Shown: positions 8,556 to 18,320, numbered from the stretch's first letter. The stretch: 64,000 nucleotides of DNA from Pantoea sp. Ap-967 (GCF_011752565.1 NZ_VWXK01000024.1:27317-91316), one strand, 5' to 3'. The notes: generated from the letters alone by a model not told the origin. Program-made: numbers and translations.

Positions 8556-9284
8556 ATGATTGATAATTTATTAGAAGCTGTAGGCCTGCCAGGGCTTAGC
8601 ATGCATGGCTTTGGGCCACTGCTACTGGTAGGCACCTGGATGACCGTCAAGCTATCAGTACTGTCCCTTGTGGTGAGCGTCATCTTGGGGCTAATTGGCG
8701 CGAGTGCCAAGCTTTCATCTGCATATGTACTCAGGCTGCCGGCGCAGCTGTACACCACTCTAATTCGTGGGGTGCCTGATCTTGTGCTGATGCTGTTGAT
8801 CTTCTACAGCCTTCAGACCTGGCTAACCGAACTGACACAGTACCTTGGGTGGAGTTATGTTGAGATCGACCCATTTGCAGCGGGCGTAATAACGCTGGGC
8901 TTTATTTATGGCGCCTACTTCACTGAAACTTTTCGGGGAGCAATGCTGGCAGTTCCAAAAGGGCAGCGCGAAGCCGCGGTTGCTTATGGGCTGAATCGCT
9001 CTCAGCGTTTCTTTTTGATCACCTTTCCCCAAATGATGCGGTTTGCGCTTCCTGGTATCGGCAATAATTGGTTGGTTTTGCTGAAGGCGACTGCTTTGGT
9101 TTCCATTATTGGCCTTGCAGATTTGGTAAAAGCAGCCCAGGATGCCGGCAAAAGCACCTTTCAGTTGTTCTATTTCCTTGTGCTTGCGGCTCTTGTCTAT
9201 CTGCTTATTACAACACTCTCAAACTACATATTGCGGCGACTAGCACGTAAATATTCTGCCGGCTCGCGTGAGGCTTTGCAATGA
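8556..9284 (+). CDS. Basic amino-acid ABC transporter permease, HisQ type
   Basis: A 242-residue membrane subunit of the polar amino-acid uptake family. The EAA coupling loop is EAAVAYGLNRSQRFFLITFPQMMRFALPGIGNNW, and the early GVPDLVLMLL segment is typical of HisQ/ArtQ. It lies 52 bp after the binding-protein gene and overlaps the second permease by four bases (ATGA), indicating translational coupling. Confidence 0.92.
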   Translation: MIDNLLEAVGLPGLSMHGFGPLLLVGTWMTVKLSVLSLVVSVILGLIGASAKLSSAYVLRLPAQLYTTLIRGVPDLVLMLLIFYSLQTWLTELTQYLGWSYVEIDPFAAGVITLGFIYGAYFTETFRGAMLAVPKGQREAAVAYGLNRSQRFFLITFPQMMRFALPGIGNNWLVLLKATALVSIIGLADLVKAAQDAGKSTFQLFYFLVLAALVYLLITTLSNYILRRLARKYSAGSREALQ

Positions 9285-9991
9285 TTGAATTACTGCAGGA
9301 ATATTGGAAGGCTTTCCTGTACACGGATGGAACAGAAATCACTGGTCTGGCCATGACACTATGGTTGCTGACGGCATCCATTGTCCTCGGCTTTTTAGGG
9401 GCCATTCCCCTGGCAATTGCAAGAGTTTCAGAACGAGCCTATATCCGCTGGCCCGTACAGTTCTATACATATTTGTTTAGAGGGACGCCACTTTATATCC
9501 AGCTACTGATTTGCTATACCGGCATTTACAGCATTGCTGCAGTCCGATCCCAGCCTATGTTGGATGCGTTTTTTAGAGACGCGATGAACTGCACCATCTT
9601 GGCCTTTGCACTCAATACGTGTGCCTACACGACTGAAATTTTTGCAGGTGCAATCAGAAATATTCCCTACGGTGAGCTCGAAGCGGCTAAAGCTTATGGG
9701 CTGAATGGTTGGAGGCTGAATGCGTTCGTGGTAGTGCCGTCTGCATTGAGGCGAGCGCTTCCGTACTACAGCAATGAAGTGATACTGATGCTGCACTCTA
9801 CTTCTGTAGCCTTCACCGCCACGATTCCTGATATTTTAAAAATTGCCCGTGATGCCAACTCAGAAACGTTCCTGACATTTCAGTCCTTTGGGATCGGAGC
9901 GCTGATTTACTTAGCTCTTTCATTTGCGTTAGTAGGGTTGTTCCGTTTGGCTGAGCGACGCTGGTTGTCGTTTCTAGGCCCTGTACATTGA
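9281..9991 (+). CDS. Basic amino-acid ABC transporter permease, HisM type
   Basis: The 236-residue partner permease. It has the characteristic FRGTPLYIQLLICYTG segment and the EAA loop ELEAAKAYGLNGWRLNAFVVVPSALRRALPYY. HisQ and HisM form the heterodimeric channel onto which two HisP subunits dock. It overlaps the previous gene by four bases and lies 17 bp before the ATPase start. Confidence 0.92.
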   Translation: MIELLQEYWKAFLYTDGTEITGLAMTLWLLTASIVLGFLGAIPLAIARVSERAYIRWPVQFYTYLFRGTPLYIQLLICYTGIYSIAAVRSQPMLDAFFRDAMNCTILAFALNTCAYTTEIFAGAIRNIPYGELEAAKAYGLNGWRLNAFVVVPSALRRALPYYSNEVILMLHSTSVAFTATIPDILKIARDANSETFLTFQSFGIGALIYLALSFALVGLFRLAERRWLSFLGPVH

Positions 9992-10008
9992 CTTTAGGAT
10001 TGCCGCCG

Positions 10009-10836
10009 ATGACCAGTTTAATAACACCAAATAGCATTGAGCAGAGCCAGCGTATGCGCAAAAATCTTGAGTCAGGGTACAAGCTGACGGTTGAAAATCT
10101 GCACAAGAGCTACGGCGATCATCAGGTTCTCAAGGGCGTTTCGCTGAGGGCCAATAAAGGCGATGTCATTAGCCTCATTGGAGCCAGTGGCTCTGGGAAA
10201 AGTACATTTCTGCGCTGTATCAATTTCCTTGAAACTCCTACAGACGGTGCTATGACGCTTGATGGAAGAGAAATTCCGATGGTCAAGGACAAGCATGGAC
10301 TTCGTGTAGCCCACGCTGCAGACCTCCAACGACTGCGCACACGTTTAGCGATGGTTTTCCAGCATTTCAATTTGTGGAGTCATTTAAGTGTTCTGGACAA
10401 CATCACCTTGGCTCCCCAGCGAGTTCTCGGTGTAAAGAGGGCGGATGCGGAACAGGCAGCGCGTGAGTACCTGGATAAGGTGGGCCTACCCTCTCGAGTG
10501 GCATCGCAGTACCCGGGCTTCTTGTCTGGTGGTCAGCAGCAGCGCGTTGCAATCGCTCGGGCCTTGGCCATGGAGCCTGAGATATTGCTCTTTGATGAAC
10601 CAACGTCAGCTTTGGATCCAGAGCTGGTGGGGGAGGTGCTGAAGGTTCTCCAGGCGCTGGCAGAGGAAGGTCGAACCATGTTGATGGTGACGCACGAGAT
10701 GGCTTTTGCTAAGCAAGTATCCAGTCAGATTATCTTTTTGCACCAAGGGCTAGTCGAAGAGCAAGGTGGTGCAGATATCCTGACAAACCCTCGAAGTGAG
10801 CGATTGCAGCAGTTCTTATCCAACGGTCTTAAATGA
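10009..10836 (+). CDS. Basic amino-acid ABC transporter ATP-binding protein, HisP type
   Basis: A 275-residue ATPase of the amino-acid uptake operon. It shows Walker A GASGSGKST, the family motif QHFNLWSHLSVLDNI after the Q-loop, the signature LSGGQQQRVAIARAL and Walker B ILLFDEPTSALDPE. The start chosen is ATG 10009, because an AGGA lies upstream and the longer TTG frame would begin inside the preceding stop. It is the last gene of the operon, followed by a terminator hairpin. Confidence 0.92.
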   Translation: MTSLITPNSIEQSQRMRKNLESGYKLTVENLHKSYGDHQVLKGVSLRANKGDVISLIGASGSGKSTFLRCINFLETPTDGAMTLDGREIPMVKDKHGLRVAHAADLQRLRTRLAMVFQHFNLWSHLSVLDNITLAPQRVLGVKRADAEQAAREYLDKVGLPSRVASQYPGFLSGGQQQRVAIARALAMEPEILLFDEPTSALDPELVGEVLKVLQALAEEGRTMLMVTHEMAFAKQVSSQIIFLHQGLVEEQGGADILTNPRSERLQQFLSNGLK

Positions 10837-10855
10837 AAGCCAATGCTATACCTAC

Positions 10856-10879
10856 AGGCCAATCGAATTAGATTGGCCT
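10856..10879 (+). terminator. Terminator after the amino-acid ABC operon
   Basis: A 9-bp stem AGGCCAATC/GATTGGCCT with a GAATTA loop, followed by TTGTATTT. It sits 20 bp after the ATPase stop codon and before the chemoreceptor ribosome-binding site. Confidence 0.7.
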
Positions 10880-10907
10880 TTGTATTTCGGCGATAAGGTG
10901 GTCGTCA

Positions 10908-12791
10908 ATGAAACTCATGTTCTCGCATAAGATTATAATCTCCGCTGCGTTAGTAGTAGCTACTTCTTTTACGATCTTCGCGGTGTATAACGACACGCTT
11001 CAACGTGATGCGTTGTACCGGGGGATTGAAGCTAAGCTTTCGGGGCTGAGTCAATCAACTGCCAGTGGCATTTCACAATGGATGTCTGGCAGGTTGCTTT
11101 TGCTCGATAGTTTGCAGGAATTATTGGCTTCATCTGAGGGGGCAGGCAAGCAGTTGGCCGTTCTTGATCAGTCGGTCTTGAAATCAGTATTCGCATTTAC
11201 GTACTTTGGAAAGTCTGATGGTGGCTTTTTGATACGTCCTCAAGATGAGATGCCTGCAGACTATGACCCGCGTACGCGCCCCTGGTACAAGTCAGCAGCA
11301 ATAGAGAGCAGGACTGTGTTAACCGAGCCTTATCGGGATGATACGAACGGAAAGCTTATGCTTACTGTAGCATCTCCTGTGAACGAAGGAGGCACTCTGC
11401 AGGGTGTTGTAGCGGGAGATCTACCACTTGATGCAGTTGAAAGGATCATAAATTCGGTAGAGCTCAAAGGCATGGGGTACGCATTTCTGGTTGATGCCGA
11501 TGGAAAAATCCTCGTTCACCCTGATCGCGAATTGCTAATGAAGCATTTTACCTCAGCCTATGCAGGGGGAAAGGAAGGATTCAGTAATGAACTCATGGAG
11601 GTTGAGCTGGCGGGTAAAAGTGAGTTGGTGATGTTTGCTGCAATTGAGGGGCTTCCTGCAGTGAAATGGTATGTGGGTCTTGCCTTAGATAAAGAAAAAG
11701 CTTTTCAGGAGCTATCAGGCTTTAGATTTGCAGCTGCCATAGCCACATCAGTTACCGTGGTCGCAACCATATTGCTGTTAGGATTGATGATTTATTTGCT
11801 CATGCATCCTCTGCGACGAATGAGTGATGCAATGAAAGATGTTGCCAAAGGCGAGGGGGACTTAACAAAGCGCCTTGAAGTTAAGACTAGGGACGAGTTT
11901 GGCATTCTAGCTCAGGACTTCAACTTTTTTGTAAAGCGAATTCATGACTCAATTCGTGATGTTTCATCAGCAACTGAGTTGGTATTTGCTGAAGTAAAGC
12001 AGGTCACCACTTCATCTGCGGGCTCCCTTTCAATGTCAGGTGAGCAAGCGCAGCGGACGGACAGCGTGGCCGCAGCGATTCATGAACTGGGGGCGGCAGC
12101 ACAAGAAATCGCTCGCAACGCTGGCCATGCCTCGTTGCAAGCAGCAAAAGCACGGGGACAGTCACATGAGGGTCGGCAGGTGGTTGCAGGCACAATCGCC
12201 AAAATGAGCGACCTCTCTGACAACCTCCGACAAGCTTCAGGCAGCATCGAATCATTAAGCGATAGAACAGTAAGCATTGGGCGCATCCTGGAAGTGATCA
12301 GGGGGATCTCTGAGCAGACAAATCTGCTTGCACTCAATGCGGCTATCGAAGCTGCCAGAGCCGGGGAAGCAGGGCGGGGTTTTGCGGTGGTTGCGGATGA
12401 AGTTCGTAGCCTGGCATATCGAACTCAGGCTTCGACCCAGGAGATTCATGGGATGATCGATGAGCTCCAGGCAGGAGCACGCGAGGCGGTGAGTCGGATG
12501 GAGGTAAGTGAGCAGCTCAGTGAGCAGGGTATGAGCGTGGCGAATGAAGCGGGTGCATGCCTTCATGTCATCAATGATCATGTTGGTGATATTGATGGTA
12601 TGAACCAAGCCGTAGCTACTGCTACGGAGGAGCAATCCTGTGTCATCGAGTCCCTCAACGTGGACGTAGCCCAAATCAATAGCCTCAATGCTGAAAGCGT
12701 CAAAAATCTTCAGTCAACATTGAGTGCTTGCGAGAATCTGCAGTCCCAGGTCGAGCGTCTTAGGGGATTGGTCGGCTCATTCCGCACGTGA
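10908..12791 (+). CDS. Methyl-accepting chemotaxis protein with dCache amino-acid sensor
   Basis: A 627-residue transmembrane chemoreceptor. A first membrane helix lies near residues 8-27. A periplasmic double-Cache domain runs to about 280, then a second helix, a HAMP domain (about 300-350) and a cytoplasmic coiled coil. The invariant CheW/CheA tip EQTNLLALNAAIEAARAGE lies near residue 465. The sensor contains YDPRTRPWYKSA (Y, R, W, Y from about residue 119) and a later AGD aspartate (about 168), the pattern of dCache receptors that bind alpha-amino acids. Its place directly after the amino-acid ABC operon suggests taxis toward the same compounds. Confidence 0.93.
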   Translation: MKLMFSHKIIISAALVVATSFTIFAVYNDTLQRDALYRGIEAKLSGLSQSTASGISQWMSGRLLLLDSLQELLASSEGAGKQLAVLDQSVLKSVFAFTYFGKSDGGFLIRPQDEMPADYDPRTRPWYKSAAIESRTVLTEPYRDDTNGKLMLTVASPVNEGGTLQGVVAGDLPLDAVERIINSVELKGMGYAFLVDADGKILVHPDRELLMKHFTSAYAGGKEGFSNELMEVELAGKSELVMFAAIEGLPAVKWYVGLALDKEKAFQELSGFRFAAAIATSVTVVATILLLGLMIYLLMHPLRRMSDAMKDVAKGEGDLTKRLEVKTRDEFGILAQDFNFFVKRIHDSIRDVSSATELVFAEVKQVTTSSAGSLSMSGEQAQRTDSVAAAIHELGAAAQEIARNAGHASLQAAKARGQSHEGRQVVAGTIAKMSDLSDNLRQASGSIESLSDRTVSIGRILEVIRGISEQTNLLALNAAIEAARAGEAGRGFAVVADEVRSLAYRTQASTQEIHGMIDELQAGAREAVSRMEVSEQLSEQGMSVANEAGACLHVINDHVGDIDGMNQAVATATEEQSCVIESLNVDVAQINSLNAESVKNLQSTLSACENLQSQVERLRGLVGSFRT

Positions 12792-12822
12792 ACCAAAGGC
12801 ATTCGACGTGCTAGATACTGGA

Positions 12823-13701
12823 TCAGAAGCTCAGTCGTCGCAGCTCATCGCTCACGAACGAGATGAATTCGCGGACTCTTGCTGTATGCCGCAAGTCACG
12901 GTGCGTGAGAATCCATAGCCCGGTGGTGAACTGATCAAGGGCGTCTGAGCTAAGGCGGGTGAGCCCTGGAGTGTTGTCACCCAGGTAGCGGGGGAGAGGA
13001 ACGATTCCCATCCCTGCTATCGCGGCTTGGCGCAGTGAGATCAATGAGTTTGCTTTTAAGATGATTGAACTGGCAGGGATCGTTGATTGAATCCATTTCG
13101 TGACTGCCATTTGGCTAAAGGTTAGGTCGGGTGAGATCCACTTATTGAAGGTAAGGGGATTGTTTCCATCAATCAGTCGGGAAATTTCGTCACATGCGTA
13201 CAGGGCAAAACGAACATCCGCCAGGTGCCTACCAATCAGTGACTCCATTGGGTTATCACCCGTCCTGATAGCGACATCAGCTTGTCGTTGAGATAGGTCG
13301 GTAACGTAATTTCCGGTTGATAGCTCAACAACAATCTTGGCATGCAAGGTGCTGAATTTTTCGAGAATTTCTGGAAGTATCGAGCCCATGATCGTATCGC
13401 ATGTGGTGATACGGAGAGTGCCCTCTAACTTAAGATCCCGTCCTTCAAGCCTAAGTGACAGATCACTCACGGCTCCTCTCATTATCTCAGCGGTGCGCAA
13501 TAATTCTGCCCCTGCATCCGTCAATGTGTAACCCGTTGCGAGTCTGTTGAAAATTCGCAAACCATGAGAATGCTCAAATGTATTCACGCGCCGCAAGACG
13601 GTGGTGTGGTTGACATTAAGATGTCTTGCTGCTGCAGCAAACGATTCATGCTCGGCGACGGCAAGAATTAGCCGTAAATCATCCCAGTCCCAGTTGTGCA
13701 T
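12823..13701 (-). CDS. LysR-family transcriptional regulator
   Basis: A 292-residue LysR protein with the DNA-binding helix AAARHLNVNHTTVLRRVNTFE near residues 20-40. The MHNWDWDDLRLILAVAEHESF opening is typical of one-component regulators of this branch. ATG 13701 is chosen because the family usually starts a few residues before WDDLR. It is divergent from the DoxX-like gene 105 bp away and probably controls it. Confidence 0.87.
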   Translation of the reverse strand: MHNWDWDDLRLILAVAEHESFAAAARHLNVNHTTVLRRVNTFEHSHGLRIFNRLATGYTLTDAGAELLRTAEIMRGAVSDLSLRLEGRDLKLEGTLRITTCDTIMGSILPEILEKFSTLHAKIVVELSTGNYVTDLSQRQADVAIRTGDNPMESLIGRHLADVRFALYACDEISRLIDGNNPLTFNKWISPDLTFSQMAVTKWIQSTIPASSIILKANSLISLRQAAIAGMGIVPLPRYLGDNTPGLTRLSSDALDQFTTGLWILTHRDLRHTARVREFISFVSDELRRLSF

Positions 13702-13806
13702 TCTTGCAGTCCCGTTTAGTGAAAAAGCACATTGTTCCAAGCTTGGTTAGTCATCAAAATTAGAAGCAGGCAGGGCAATCAGCACTGCGTACATAGAGGA
13801 AGAATT

Positions 13807-14235
13807 ATGACTGACTTCAGCCCTGCTTATATTGGTGGTGTTTGTCTTCGGCTCACTGCTGGTGTGGCACTGATTACCCATTCGCTTTATCTTAAGGTGT
13901 TTGTCTTTACGATGAGCGGAACCGTGACTTTCTTTGAGTCCATCGGGCTCCCAGGGTTTCTGGCTTGGGTAACACTCCTGGTGGAGATCATCACAGGCGT
14001 TATGCTTATCTTTAAGATTAAGCCACATATTGCTGCCGTTTCGGCGGTTCCAGTATTGCTTGGTGCAACCTGGGCGCATTCGGGCAATGGCTGGTTGTTT
14101 AGTAACACCGGTGGAGGATGGGAATACCCATTGTTCTGGACAATGACGTTGATTTCCATTGCGCTGACTGAGTGGCAGGCCAGTAAGGCACTAGTTACGG
14201 GTCAGTCAGAATCTTGTGTGCTGCCAAAAGTTTAA
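13807..14235 (+). CDS. DoxX-family membrane protein
   Basis: A 142-residue protein with four hydrophobic segments. It has the DoxX-like pattern LRLTAGVALITHSLYLKVF near the start and ESIGLPGFLAWVTLLVEIITG in the middle. The start is ATG 13807 with GAGGA seven bases upstream. The family are small inner-membrane proteins, some tied to quinone or redox chemistry; the role here is unknown. Regulation by the divergent LysR gene is likely from the layout. Confidence 0.8.
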   Translation: MTDFSPAYIGGVCLRLTAGVALITHSLYLKVFVFTMSGTVTFFESIGLPGFLAWVTLLVEIITGVMLIFKIKPHIAAVSAVPVLLGATWAHSGNGWLFSNTGGGWEYPLFWTMTLISIALTEWQASKALVTGQSESCVLPKV

Positions 14236-14371
14236 ACCGATCTGTTGCCGTAAGTGATAAACTGATCTCGGACAACGTTAGGTGAAAGTTACACGTAAAG
14301 TCAATATGCCGACTGTCGTTCAGACAAGTATCAGACGATTGACCATGTTGTATAAGAGCCATTAATCAAAA

Positions 14372-14408
14372 ATCCCCGAGCTGCTGCAAACTGCAGGAGC
14401 TCGGGGAT
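14372..14408. terminator. Bidirectional terminator between the doxX-like and racemase genes
   Basis: An inverted repeat ATCCCCGAGCT...AGCTCGGGGAT with further CTGC/GCAG pairing. It has TTGTTTTT on the right side and an A-rich stretch on the left, so it can end both convergent transcripts. Confidence 0.75.
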
Positions 14409-14432
14409 CTTGTTTTTGTGTTATGAGTGGTC

Positions 14433-15662
14433 TTATTTTTCTACCAAGACCTTGGGGTTTGAGTTCCCCCAAACGGTGTACAAATCAGCTAGCAGTGCGC
14501 CGTTTATATCTTCCATTTCAATTTGTGTGATTTCTGCCTGACCCTGTTTGCCAAATAGCACTACTTCGTCCCCCTCTTTGATATCAGGGAAATCTGTGAC
14601 ATCTATCATCAGGGTATTCATTGATACCTTGCCGACTACGGGAACGCGATGCCCATCTATAAGCACGAACCCTTTATTGGTAAAGGCTCGGCGATAGCCG
14701 TCGGAGTACCCGACTGGCAAGTTGGCCAGCTTCGAGTCGCGCTTTAACGTCAGTGTTCGATCGTAGCCAACCGTGTTTCCTGCAGGGTAAGGGTTAACTG
14801 ACGCTACACGAGATTTGAATTCCATAACTCGTTTATATTCGGTATGGGACGGGACGGTGTCACCAAAAAGTGCGCCGCCGGGTCTTACCATATCCAGGCG
14901 AGCCTCAGGCACTTCAAGGGTGGCAAATGAGTTAGCAGTGTGCAGTGTGATCTTGCTTCTGTTGAGTTGCCCATTTTCAATGAGCCAAGCGGACTGCTGT
15001 TTGAAATCCTCTAAGCCCTTCATCACGTCTGCTCGATCCTCGACAGCATAATGAGTCATAATTGCCACAATTTCGAGGTTCTTATCATGTGTAAGGCTCA
15101 AAGCATCTTGACGTCCTTGTTCGCTTTTGAGCTCGAACCCATTACGGCTCATTCCGCCTGCGTTAAGTGCGACGTGTATTTTAAGTTTTTTCCCCGTCTG
15201 TGCAGCAATGGCCCCAGCCTCTTTTGCTAATTGGGCATTCCCGATGAGCTCTTCAATATCGTACTTCAGTGCATCCTGAATTTCCCCGATTGATGCGGTT
15301 CGGACACGCACCAGCTCACCGGTGAACCCACTTTCACGCACCACTCGCGCCTCCTCGTTGCTCGCAACAGCAACGCAGGGTACGTGCATTGCAATAATTG
15401 AGGGCATCACCAGTCCGATACCGTGTCCGTAGGCGTCAGCCTTAAGAACCGCGCAAATTCTGGATTTCCCTTCCAAGGTAGACTGTAGGGTTCTTATGTT
15501 GTGCTCGAATGCAGATTTGTTAATTTCTACCCAGGCGTTGCTAGCTTGTATGGTTAGGTTGGTGCTGCCATTGTGAAGGCTGAGTGGCGGCGCTGCCCAG
15601 ACAGGGGCTTGGCAAAAGGCAAAGCCTAAAGAAATAGCGAGAAGTGAACGACGGAATGGCAT
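14433..15662 (-). CDS. Periplasmic broad-specificity amino-acid racemase
   Basis: A 409-residue PLP enzyme of the alanine-racemase fold with a signal peptide (residues 1-23, ending PVWAAPP). The PLP lysine is in the motif AVLKADAYGHG and the second catalytic tyrosine region is NTVGYDRT. The sequence closely resembles, from memory, the periplasmic broad-specificity racemase of Pseudomonas putida, which acts on lysine, arginine and other amino acids. In that enzyme family canavanine has been reported as a substrate. The start has GGAGAG at good spacing. Here it may interconvert L- and D-forms of basic amino acids before uptake. Confidence 0.9.
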   Translation of the reverse strand: MPFRRSLLAISLGFAFCQAPVWAAPPLSLHNGSTNLTIQASNAWVEINKSAFEHNIRTLQSTLEGKSRICAVLKADAYGHGIGLVMPSIIAMHVPCVAVASNEEARVVRESGFTGELVRVRTASIGEIQDALKYDIEELIGNAQLAKEAGAIAAQTGKKLKIHVALNAGGMSRNGFELKSEQGRQDALSLTHDKNLEIVAIMTHYAVEDRADVMKGLEDFKQQSAWLIENGQLNRSKITLHTANSFATLEVPEARLDMVRPGGALFGDTVPSHTEYKRVMEFKSRVASVNPYPAGNTVGYDRTLTLKRDSKLANLPVGYSDGYRRAFTNKGFVLIDGHRVPVVGKVSMNTLMIDVTDFPDIKEGDEVVLFGKQGQAEITQIEMEDINGALLADLYTVWGNSNPKVLVEK

Positions 15663-15989
15663 GTGAAGCTCTCCATGGGCGAACTGCTTGGTCTTTCTTG
15701 TTGTTGTGCTGCCAGGTGCTGATCACGTTCAAGTACTACCTCCCTGTGAACCTCCTACTGCAGATTCAGTAGGAAAAATAGAAAGGCAGTTGATGAAGCT
15801 GCTCGTGCTTTCCTCGTTTTATCATTAATTAAAGGAGAAAGTGTAAAGGGATAGGTTATATTTTCTAATGAAGCTCTAATTTTACTTACTCGAGTGGCAC
15901 GGTGTGGGGCGTCCGCAGGCTCATGGTGTGTGGTGATAGCTTTCATTGTTCACGGTGGCTCGTGAGACTGATCGGATAGAAGATGACTA
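15663..15989. other. 327-bp gene-free region upstream of the racemase
   Basis: This holds the leader of the racemase gene on the minus strand and an AT-rich stretch around 15800-15880. No reading frame looks real and no clear repeat was seen. Confidence 0.5.
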
Positions 15990-16627
15990 TTAATTTTTGA
16001 GATTTTTAGCTGATGCCAGCATGGCGACACCGATTTTTTGCTCGCCCAGCGCTATCAATGCAGACCCTGCCCCAATCATGTCACTTGCTCCATCGTCTTG
16101 GTTAAGTTTGGATTTACCTACCAAGCTGGTGATTTCTATTTCGATCGAGACGATGTGGGATAACAGCTCACTTATATAGTCTTTCGGTGCATCTGACATC
16201 TTCCAGGGTCTATCCATTGACGCTTCATGGCGCTTTGTTAGTCGGGCTACCATTTTTCGCACATGGACTTCATCATCGTGAAATTTTATACGGCCTTTTG
16301 CGTGGACAACCAAATAGTTCCATGTCGGCACTTGGCGCTCAGAGTCTTTTTACTCGGTAGCCAAGAGGGAGAGATGTAAGCGTTTCCCGCTTGGAATACA
16401 ACTAGTATCTGATCCAGAGCGTTTATATCGTTTAGGAGAGGATTGTTCTTCGATATGTGAGCCATCAGCGTTCCCAGGTCACCCATGTTTGGCTCCAGCT
16501 CGAATGGTAGATGGTTAGCGTCGAGTCCTGATTGTCCGTTGGAAACTAATGTTCCAAATGGATTTTCAATAATTAGTTTGTGCAGAATTTCCTTTCGACT
16601 TTCAATGAAATGACGTGGTAAGTACAT
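15990..16627 (-). pseudogene. FMN-binding split-barrel (PaiB-like) protein, frameshifted
   Basis: Two overlapping frames together match the intact protein at 52624-53262. The N-terminal half begins MYLPRHF and reaches PSWLPSK; the C-terminal half resumes at VPTWNYLVVHAKGR in another frame. Reading through requires one extra base in a run of five A (plus-strand T 16347-16351), so a single-base deletion in a homopolymer explains the break. It could be a real mutation, a sequencing error or, less likely, programmed slippage. The intact family binds FMN in a pyridoxamine-oxidase-like barrel. Confidence 0.8.
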
Positions 16628-16742
16628 GTCTACAATCTCTCATAAGAAATGTGTTGTTGGGGTGATCTGAGTTGGCATGCAGGGTGAGGCTCCGGGGCTC
16701 TGTAGACTTTCATGAGCCTGCGAATGATACTCACCAAAAGTC

Positions 16743-17642
16743 CTAATGCGGAAGCAAGCTTTTCATGGTGTATTTGCGAACGGCTGCAGTCAAGAGCTCC
16801 AGGTTCTTTGAGCTACAGCGCCATCGGTGCCAGTAGAGTGGAACATCCAGATAGTGATTTGGAGCAATATTAACTAGCGTTTTACAGTCATTAAGTGTCG
16901 TGGCCAAAACCGCTGGTACCATCCCCCAACCTAATCCCCGTTCCAACGCTTCAAAATAACTGTGAAAGGTCGGAAGGTAGTTGACGGGTGGGGCGAGATT
17001 TATGTTGAGAATTAATCTTATGAAAGAATGTTGAATTTCGTCTTTGTGGTTGAATGCTAGCATAGGCGCTTTAGAGAAAGTCTCTGTACTCAAGCCGTCA
17101 GTGAAATGCTTATTTTGAAAGCATCTTGACGCCAGTGCGATATAGCGCATTGTTCCGAGAGATTCAACCTGACAACCGGGTGCAGCAGTGGGGCTTCCAC
17201 TCACAGCAGCGACTACATTGCCGTCTCGAAGTAAAGCCTGTGAGTGATCTTGGTCTTCGATGCGGATGTCAAAAGTTAGATTTGACTGATTCTGAACCCA
17301 TTCCACAACGTCTATGAACCAGGTATCAAGGGAGTCGGCGTTCACCGCGATGGGAATCGTGGTATGGTTCTGATACCCATTATCGAGAACGCCCAGGTCT
17401 TGGTTTAATTCCCTTTCAAGAAAATCGATCTGTTCGGTAAACTTCAACAGCCTAATTCCTGCTGGAGTAGCTTTGCAGGGCGAGGCTCGCATGATCAGTA
17501 CCTGTCCGAGCCTGTCTTCTAACTGCTTGATTCTCTGGCTGATCGCAGAGGGAGTTATGTGCAGTTTTCTAGCCGCGCCCTCAAAGCTGCCCTCCCGAAT
17601 CACTGATGAAAAAGCGGTAAGCTGCAAATTATCGATCTTCAT
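16743..17642 (-). CDS. LysR-family regulator of the ArgP type
   Basis: A 299-residue LysR protein with HTH FEGAARKLHITPSAISQRIKQLE followed by DRLGQVLIMRASPCKATPAG, the segment characteristic of ArgP/LysG. In Escherichia coli, ArgP responds to arginine, lysine and canavanine and activates the exporter argO. A second ArgP-like gene is at 35237-36133 and a LysE-family exporter at 40549. It is transcribed away from the DinB-like gene. Ligand and target here are inferred only. Confidence 0.85.
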   Translation of the reverse strand: MKIDNLQLTAFSSVIREGSFEGAARKLHITPSAISQRIKQLEDRLGQVLIMRASPCKATPAGIRLLKFTEQIDFLERELNQDLGVLDNGYQNHTTIPIAVNADSLDTWFIDVVEWVQNQSNLTFDIRIEDQDHSQALLRDGNVVAAVSGSPTAAPGCQVESLGTMRYIALASRCFQNKHFTDGLSTETFSKAPMLAFNHKDEIQHSFIRLILNINLAPPVNYLPTFHSYFEALERGLGWGMVPAVLATTLNDCKTLVNIAPNHYLDVPLYWHRWRCSSKNLELLTAAVRKYTMKSLLPH

Positions 17643-17761
17643 AATCAGTATTCCGCTTTGCTTGTTGTTAGGGGCCGTACGTAATTTGTCTTTATCTCAG
17701 CTTATACGTAGTGGGACATATAGTGGAGGTGCTGCGGTATGGCGCAGCACCGGAGCCTCAT

Positions 17762-18244
17762 TCAGCTCTTCAAGAATGTAGAGAAGTGATCGTGCCAGCC
17801 CTCTGCAGCGGCAAAGGGTAGTAGGCCGCTAACCATTCCACGGTGCAATAGGCCGTGGGATAAAACATGGCTCAACATTTCTGATTTGTTCATGTTTCCA
17901 GGCTTACCATCTGCAAACACAAAAACTAGCCTTTCTTCCAGCTCGTCTTCAGTGGCCGCTTTGGTGTAGTTGACAAACCAATTGTTTGCTTCTGTGAATT
18001 TCACAGATAAGTCAGATAAGTGCTGTGGCTCCTCTGTAGTGGTTGAGTTACACGGCATGGCATTGCCGAGCAACCGCCCAATGAAAAGGTTGTCCACGAT
18101 GTTGATGTGAGCGAGATGCCAGAGGGCTTCTGACAGGTTGGGTGCAGTGAATGTATTAGGCGACTCTGCCAAAATTTTGAACAACTCGGATTCAGACCAA
18201 GCTTTGTATTGGAACAACGAGTGGAAAGCGCCTGCAGCAGTCAT
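17762..18244 (-). CDS. DinB-like four-helix protein
   Basis: A 160-residue protein with the DinB/YfiT layout: an early LWHLAHINIVDNLFIGRL helix and a C-terminal LSHVLSHGLLHRGMV histidine pair of the kind that binds a divalent metal. Members include thiol-dependent transferases and hydrolases. The start is ATG 18244. It is divergent from the Lrp/canavanine operon. No substrate can be named. Confidence 0.7.
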   Translation of the reverse strand: MTAAGAFHSLFQYKAWSESELFKILAESPNTFTAPNLSEALWHLAHINIVDNLFIGRLLGNAMPCNSTTTEEPQHLSDLSVKFTEANNWFVNYTKAATEDELEERLVFVFADGKPGNMNKSEMLSHVLSHGLLHRGMVSGLLPFAAAEGWHDHFSTFLKS

Positions 18245-18320
18245 TTTTTCTCCTCCGCTCTCACGGGACTGGGGTGCCTTTGCCGTCCTGGCAAAGGCCG
18301 AAATGTGAGGCGACGGTCAG

